Shown: positions 27,601 through 36,600 of the stretch, piece by piece
Layout of the letters: every line of letters begins with the position of its first letter
How positions within the stretch are numbered: the stretch's first letter is position 1
Assembly (NCBI GenBank): GCA_025267735.1
Contig: CM046303.1
Location: 43,413,380 to 43,477,379, forward strand
Direction of reading: 5' to 3'
Length of the DNA: 64,000 nt
From: Mactra quadrangularis
Lineage: Eukaryota > Mollusca > Bivalvia > Venerida > Mactridae
Notes under the pieces: model-generated
Seen by the model: the letters and a program-made list of their open reading frames with translations, nothing else
What the model was told of the DNA's origin: nothing
Database searches by the model: none
Position numbers and translations under genes: made by a program

Positions 27601-30600
27601 TTCAGCAGTCATAAAACATAGTTTTTAGTTAGGGATTGTATACCTTAAAATGTATCAATCCAGACTAAAAAGATTTCTCAAAGTGTTGACACGCTAGGAC
27701 GTAAAATAGCTGACGATACTGTATTAGTTGATGGGACGACTGCTTCATTCGGTGATGATGGAGCTAAAGTTGATGTTGTCCAAGACCAAGGTGAAGAACT
27801 GTCAAAGAGAACGATGCAGGGCGGAGATGCCGCTTTTAATATTCCAGCTTTAGAATCAACTAAATCTTCAGTTAAAACTTCGGTAAGATCAGCTTTATTG
27901 TAAATGTTTCCATACACTCGAAGTTCTGTTATTTATAATCGAAGTTTCATTGAAAATATGTAATTTATAATTTGCCTTTAAAATTGATCATGGTTAGTGA
28001 GTTTGCTTTCATTTATATACATGTATGGTATCCGAGGCAGTGCAGTAGCGCTTTAAAGAATTGTTTTGGTTTCGTAAACAATTTACAACGTATACATGCA
28101 ATGTCGTGAAGGTATGAAGCCATTCGAGTTAACTTTCGTTAAGATTTTAATATATTCGGAACAAATTTAGTAATGTCGAAACCAACATACACGTAGTGTT
28201 ACTGACATATCACTACATCAATCATCGACAGAGTGATGTCCTTAAGCGCAAATTTTGTGTGTTTGATATGTCATGTTGAAAATTAAATGAGGTGTAGATC
28301 TATGTCAGTTTGTTTTTAATTTTCAGTTTTTAGCAATGGAGAAGGTAACAAAGCTGAATGAGGATGGATCAGATAATGGAGTTACCTCTAAACAGTACAC
28401 AATGGCAATCTCTACTAATCAAGAACTATCCAATTCAAAACCTACACGAGTTAAAATGCCGGTACGAAGAATGAATAACTGTGATATTTTTTTTAGAAAT
28501 TAATGTTTTTGTTGCATTTCAACATTCAAAACATCATGCGCATGAGTGTAATAGTGTATATGAGTAAGCTCCTGTCAACAAATTACTCAATGTTATTTGA
28601 CACTGTTTAGAATTTCGACAATGAATTTTACTGTATCAATGAATTTTAACACCTTTTGAACACAATCGGTAAATGTATTCGTTTTCCATTTTAGTTGAAA
28701 CACAATAACTACCTTAATGTTATCTTATTAATCTTTCAACGCTAGTTTTTCTATAAAGGTTTGTTTCAGCGTATGTGATCTAAATCTTGTTCATGCATAA
28801 TAAAAATCTTAAGTCAGAAAAACTATATAAATGTTGTGCTTTATTATTTTAGGTAACAATGCCACCTGCAGAAGTCATTACTCTAGAAACCACAGCTTTC
28901 CTTGTTAATTGTAAACCGGGAAATGACTTAATAGTGGTTGTTGGAAGAGACGACTTGGAGGTTGTCATACGTTGTGCCGTAAGTGTCATTCTGGTCAATT
29001 ATAAAGCATCTAGATATGAAAATAATATACATTAGTTCAAATTATTTATTAAGTGAATTTTACTAATTGCTAAACTGTAAAGTGTGGCGTATAATCTTAT
29101 GAATGTAAATAGAACATTAAAAGAGATTTTATACATAATATAGTTCAAATCTTTAAACAAAAGATTTCCTTTGTCTACACATAAACTGCCATACGTTTTA
29201 ACGATATGCTTATGTGTGAGGAACCCTAGTTTTTCTGTTTATAATAATTTTAATCCTAAGATTTGTGGTAAATGAACTCGGCTTACAATGTATCATTGCT
29301 AATACATGTTCTTCTTTCAGGGTAAGGATGGGACGGTAACTAATAAAGTTTATGATTCTAAAAAGACGCCTGTTGGTGGCAAGGTACAATTTGGAACAGA
29401 TGAAATTACATGTATAGAAGAAGACCCAGTTTGTTCTTGGGCTATTATTGATAACACCGTAGGTAAGTTAGTATGATGTAATAACATACAACCTGTATTT
29501 GATAATTTGCTTACGCATCTGCAGCATCTTCAAAAGATATTGATATTATTGTGCAAATATTCATAGGTTGGCTCGAGTCTAGTAGATTATGAATGTTTTT
29601 GTTCTAATTGTACATATTAAGCATGTGGCATGAAATAATTTAAAGCGGCATTTCTATTTCATTATCATCTATCCAGAAGAAGACGAAGAGGAAACGACTA
29701 CGTCAAGTAGGAAACGACGTTCTGCAATAGAACAGACATTGAATGTAACGGTACTATCTGCTGCATGTAAAACATTTGATGACAGCACAAACACATGGCG
29801 AACTGACGAATGTAAGGTAATGAACAGTATTGTGTTTTCGTTTCTTTTTTGTTTCGTTTCATATTATTAATAACAATTACTTGTCAGTATAAAACGTAGT
29901 TATGCAATACACCTTATTGTCGTTACAACAATACAACGCAAGCCTTCTATCACAATCTGACAACAACATTCTTTAGCCATGTGTGGAACTGTAGTTGGTA
30001 ATGTGGCTCTAGCCCAATATTATACAACAACAGCCGGAGTGTACAGTGGTATGAAGTTGGAAGACTGGTGTGAGCATGCAAAGGTTTGCGTAAATGAGCA
30101 AACGGCTAATGCTATGATCTTATTTGTCTTTCAGGGAGAGTTAAATATTGAGACACAAGAAATAGATTGTTACTGTACACCGAAGAAGGAGCTTACCGTT
30201 GCCAATTCATTTTACGTGCCTCCAAACATGATTGATTTCAACAGCGTTTTCTTAAAGTTCTCCCCATTAAACCAAGCGGCCGTGATGGCTATCCTTATAC
30301 TTACTTTAATTATCTATGTTATTATTATTATATGGGCTAGAAGACAAGACAAAAAAGATCTTCTTAAGGTATATACATTCTTTTATTTAATTGAGTTTGT
30401 CAGTATGGTACAGGTCACTTTGTTTTATGAACAATAGGACACCCGTTGTATAAAACACAATGACTCTGAGGTTTTCATTTCCAACTTGTCCGCTTGCTTC
30501 TGCTTTAGTTCAACCTGGGATCCAGTTGTTCTGGTTTATAATAATCATTTTACTTCGTTCTATTTTTTTAATCTTAAACATCTCATTAGTATTTACTGCA

Positions 30601-33600
30601 TTTTGATACGTCGTGTACGTTAATATATCAGATTCTTCGCTCTGTTGTAATATTTATATGACATTAAAGCTTAAAATACTCCAAAAGGAAATATTGAGTA
30701 ATATATTGATAATGTAGATGTATGGCGATAGTGATAACTAATGGTTTTTATTCATGCTGTTTAGATTCACTTTCCAAAAAGCTTGTCATTTTTTATAATG
30801 TACTTGTGTTGTTCGGACAATTATGTAATCGTTTATTTGCTCTTTTCCATCGTACGATGACCAACAAAACATTCGTTTTGTTGCCATTTGGCAGATGAAT
30901 CAAAAACTTTTGATGAGACTTTGTTTTATTTGAATAATTACTTAATTCATTAATAATCTAAAAAACAAACAAAAATGTTAATCATAAACTTTGAATCAAT
31001 TTAAGTGGGGAATAACACCAATGTCAGACAACTTTTCTGAAGATAATTATTTCTACGTTATCAAAGTATTTACTGGAATGAGACCAGGTGCTGGAACTCG
31101 TTCTCGTGTTAGTATGGTTATAGCAGGTGATGAGATGGACACCGGAGTAAGGGAATTAGCGGATGGAGTTAGAGAGGTAATACGAATACATACTTCAGAC
31201 AATTTTTAAACCTCTATGCTAAGTTTAAAAATAGATGAACACTTAAGATATTACGATTGATAAGATTGTTATAATGATAATGACTATGTTAGAATTGATT
31301 ACGCTGATATGATGTTGATTTTTATGAAGATACCGGTCATAAAGATGATGATGATTTCGCTGGTGATTATTTTTTATAACTATCATCATCATTAAGCATG
31401 TAAGAATGGAGAACTAAAAAAAACTTGAATTACCTTTTATGTCCTTGATCTCCAGTGTCTCATATTCTGAGAAAATTTAAGTGCTTTCTTATGTACTGGA
31501 CAAATATACAACCGCTTAAATTGTACAATACGCTCATAAATTTTGAACCAGGTCCTTTGTGTTCAAATGTTTATAATAAATTAAAAAAGTTTGTATCTTT
31601 GAGTGTTTGTGTGTCCATTTAAACTTCATAATACTACTCGTATTACAGGAATTTGCTACAGGAAGTGTGATGAACTTTTTGATGTCAGCTACATGTTATC
31701 TTGGTGACTTAGACTATATTCGTATTTGGCATGACAACTCTGGAAGTGGCAACTTTGCATCATGGTACTTAAGTAAAATTGAAGTTCATGACATTCAAAG
31801 GAATGAAATGTAAGCAATTATTTCGTTTAAGCACAAATACTAGCATTTGAACATTCCATAAAATAAAAACCATAATCCAGACTTACGATTTCGCCTTGTG
31901 TTACATCGTGCTTCTCTTCTGCCAGTTGAATAAGCCAGTATCTGTAATGGCTGTAGGTCAATGTTCTGTGGCGCCCAGCTGTGACACCTTGTTACATTTA
32001 TCATAAAAACAGCGATTTAGGCTTAACTAAAGTGGTCAGTTGAGTTTCTTGGTGTTTGAACATCGTTAGATTTTGCTTAAGGTATTTTTCCATAGCATTG
32101 TGTGTTACTGTTTTCACCTTTGTGTTCACAAAATCTTTGTCGAGTTCGAAGATCACTTGTCTATAATCAAAGACATAAATTTAGCTATTCATACCGATGA
32201 GCACACTGTGTCCATAACTGACCTCTTCTTTGCGTCAGGTTTCATTATACTCGCACTGTTTAGTAATTTAATAATAGTATTGAACATCGTTTGTAATTAA
32301 AGTTTTTCAACAATAGTTGGCTGTACTGTGTTAACAGATGTAATTAATGCCTTGTAAGTACTTTTATGTATTTTTTTAAAAGGTTTGTGTTCCTAGCTGA
32401 AAGATGGCTTGCAGTCGAGCAAGAAGATGGTTTACTGGAATGTGTTTTACCTGTGTGTAAAAACGAAAATCTGAATAAATTCAAGAACAGATTCTTCCTC
32501 AATGCTAAAGATAATTTGGCAGGTAAAACAGCTATACAGATTTCTTTCTGATTTATACTACATACATTCAATTTATTTCTAATTGTTTATAAAGTTGGTG
32601 TCAAAGAGGGCATTTAGATATACGCCAGTGATATTATGGCTTGATAATATAACACATGATCTACCAGAGAATGAACAATCGCCTTTTCCGAGGTTAGCAA
32701 CATTACCAGTAATGATGTCATTTTAGCACTAATGATTATTTAAGCTGCTGTTGCAATTGATTGTATCTTGTTTTTCAGAGAGTCATATCTGGGTATCTGT
32801 GGCATATCGTCCACAAGCTAGTAATTTCACACGTGTGCAAAGAGCGTCAGTAGCCTTGCTGTTTATTATGCTCACTATGATAGCCAATGCTATGTTTTTC
32901 AAAACCGAAGAAGAAGGTAGCTCCGAACAACCATCAGAGTTACAAGTTGGTCCGTTTCGGTTTTCTTTGAAACAGGTAAAATGCTTATTCCTTAAGTATT
33001 AAATAGCAAAAAATATACATTTATCAAAAGTGCTTTCATCTGTGGCTTTTTTGTTTTTTTATATTTCAGTCATATATGCATTATTTATAAATGGTTTTAC
33101 TGTGTTGTACTGTTTAAAAACTTGAACAATACAGATGGTTATTTTAATATAATGCAAATCTATATATTGACATTAGAATGAAAGCCAAAAACGACAGTTA
33201 TTGAATCGTTTGACCAATCGACAGTGTCAACCAAGTGCTGAATTATAAATTGATAAAATTTCTCTATTACAGAATAAATAATTATAGAAAAAAAACTAAA
33301 ACTGAAATACAATCTGATTCGAAATGGCTTAAAAACAAATCTATGTAATCGATTAATTTACTCATAAAATCATAATAACCAAATTAGCCAAATTACATAT
33401 CTTTGTTTTGTGACATGAACTACAATCAAAACTTGACTATTCCAGGTATATATATCCATTATATGTGCTGTGATAGTTACACCACCAACAATTGTTGTCA
33501 TATATTTGTTCAAATTGGCTAAACATAAACTCAAACCAGATGAGAAATTGTACAAACCAAGACATCGTGGCAATGGTTACAAAGTACCTTTCATGTCCAA

Positions 33601-36600
33601 CTGGTTGGAAGAAGAACAAAAAAGGAGTATGGAACTTGAACAGCATCTAGTGACAAAAGGAATTCCAACCAATGAGGTGCGTTTAAATTTGTTTTCTGTG
33701 ACAAAAGGTCAACAACAATACATTAACTGTGTGTAAAATGTTTTTACTCTTAAATACTGTCAATCGTTAATTGTTTTAGCCAAAGTCATCGCGCAGTGGT
33801 AGAACGCAGAGTATCAAAAACTGAAGTCTTAGTTTAATCCCAGGTTATTCCCTACCGTGAAAATTCGATATTATGTAATGGTATTGAATCAATAGTCTTA
33901 CTTAATTTATCACCATTTAATATTGATTTCAGGGTTTCAGATTTCCCCATGCAGTTGTGTACATTGCATGGCTCTTAGTGATAAGTGGATCTGTGCTGTC
34001 TGCTTTCTTTGTCATGTTATATAGTATGGAATGGGGAAAACAAAAGTCAGAAGAATGGGTTACTACGTTTTTGTTGTCATTTGTTGAATCAGTTTTCTGT
34101 TTAGACCCAATAAAGGTAACATTTTAAATATTATATAAAAGTATTGGAAGCTTATGTGTTTAGGGAAAACAATGTGCTAGGATTGAGTGGAGCATGCTTG
34201 ATGGGTTTCTCGTAATAAGCTAATTGTTTTAATACCAAATGTAATAGTGATCAATTGTGACTGTAATAACTAAATAAATTATTAAACAAATGGAACAGGC
34301 AATTAACTTTGCAAACAAAAATATTGACTAAAAATATTGAACTACTTTCCTGGACAATGCAATTGGATAATTTAGTTTAGACAGCCAATTCCGAAAACAT
34401 ACAAATACCATTTAAATTTGTGTCGTTACTTGAGCAAGAGACTATCCAGTAAGCTAAGAACTAAGTTACAAGATAGCAGCCAAATAATTGATTATTATAA
34501 GTCATGATAATATGGTTTACGACTACAATAAATAAGGATAATGTAAATATATTTCGAACTCCATTAAATGTCTAGATCAAACTTACATGCCTTTTCTTAT
34601 CTCATTTACACGTTCAATCTCCAGTTAATGGTTTTACCTATGAGCTTGACTATGTTTATAATAATGGTACATTAAAAAAAGTTTATTATATTTAAAGGTA
34701 TAAACATAACACAGTACAAAAATAGTATCCTTCTTGATAGTATTGTATATATGGTTTATTATTTTAACGTAGGTTATCTTTTTTTGCTATTATTGTATAT
34801 ATGGTTTATCATTTTAATGTAGGTTATCCTTCTTGTTAATATTGTATATACGAATTATTATTTTAAAGTAGGTTATCCTTCTTGCTATTATTGTATATAT
34901 GGTTTATTATTTTAATGTAGGTTATCCTTTTTGCTATTATTGTATATATGGTTTATTATTTTAACGTAGGTTATCCTTCTTGCTATTATTGTATATATGG
35001 TTTATTATTTTAACGTAGGTTATCCTTCTTGCTATTATTGTATATATGGTTTATTATTTTATGTAGGTTATCCTTCTTGCTATTATTGTATATATGGTTT
35101 ATAATTTTAATGTAGGTTGGAATCATGGCATTAGTGTTTGCTCTGATATTTCGTTCAACACAGAATTCTGAAACACCTGTTGATAGAGGTACAATTATGA
35201 AAAACTATTCCACAACTTTACGTGGAAAGTCAGGTAATACTGATTTAATCTTTTTACAGCGTTTGATCATTGTTATAGGCTGTTAATGAAGTATAGAAAA
35301 GTCTAAATATGATTTTCTTTCTTTTTAAGCGTTATACGCGTAAACCTTTTGGTCACGAGTAAATAAATGTCTATGTAAATAAAATAAACATGGAGTTAAT
35401 ACTGTGTGGGTGTTTTAAAGGTAAATATAACAAATTAGGTAAAAATCTGAAATAATAATTTTAGTTCTTAGCAGTGTTTTGTGGTAGAAGGGACTTCATT
35501 TCTGTCGATGTAACATATTTCTTTGTATACTTCAGGTGGTGTACGTCTTCCTGCGCCTCCATTAGACAGTAAGAAACTAGAAAAGGCAAGATCTGTTAGA
35601 CAACGTGAACTATTGATGAAAACTGCTTTCCGTGATATAATTATCAATGTCGTTATGATATGGATATTGTTCAGTATCAGTTACAGCAACAGGGATACAA
35701 GATCTTATGATATGTTACAAGAAGTACATCATCAATTACTAGATCCTATTAACCTCCCATCGTTCACAAAGGTATTGCTGGGTATAGATTTAAATAAGAT
35801 TTAATACAGTTTCTATGACTAACTCCTTTGTTCCACGTCATTGTCTCTTTTTAAACACTGCAGCGTAAACGATTATAAAGTTAGTGTAATCATTGAGTTG
35901 ATTGTTTATTTTTCATTGTCTTACGTTAAAAATTGTTTATGTTCTTTGTTCAAAACGAAGAGATCACTGAATAAAAGAGCAGTGAGTAATGCAAATTTGG
36001 TCAGAGGTCCAGTATCATTGTTTATACATTTGCTGTATTAAATAAATAAGACAGAATGCACAGGTCAGCATAATTTCGTGTTTTGCAAATATTAGCATGA
36101 GATAAGTACAAAGTGTATTATCTTAAAACATCTTTTTCAGATTAAATCAATCAATGAATATTTTGATTGGCTAAGAAATACAGTCATTGTGAACATGTTT
36201 CCTGAGACAGAAATAGATGGTAATAAAACGGAGTTACATTGGAGAGTCAGACAGTTTATACAAGGCGGAGTGTTGTTCCGTGTTGGACCACCTAGATTGA
36301 GACAGCTTCGAACTACTAAAAGTAAGATTTTATTTGTAGTAATATTTTGGACAGTGGGTGTAGTTTAGACTTTTTCCAGATAATCATACCTTTGTTTTTC
36401 CAGGGGTACGAACATCCAGTTAAATAGAGTAGTTTTGGGGAGTATTAAAATGGACATTTTAGGTGATTTAGGATTGCCATTGTCATAAACTTTTAAAAAA
36501 TCTGAGAAGCATTGTGTATAATTTTTTTTATTATACTTTTTTTGTAAGATTTAGTAGTCTTTTGAATGATTCATATCATCGTAATAATACTGTTTTTAAA

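Noticed and set aside
29979..30134. Extra polycystin exon or 5' extension of exon 18
   Set aside because: Open in the exon 18 frame, but no acceptor here matches exon 17's phase 0 without a stop, whereas 17 to 18 joins directly and completes the GPS cysteine pattern.
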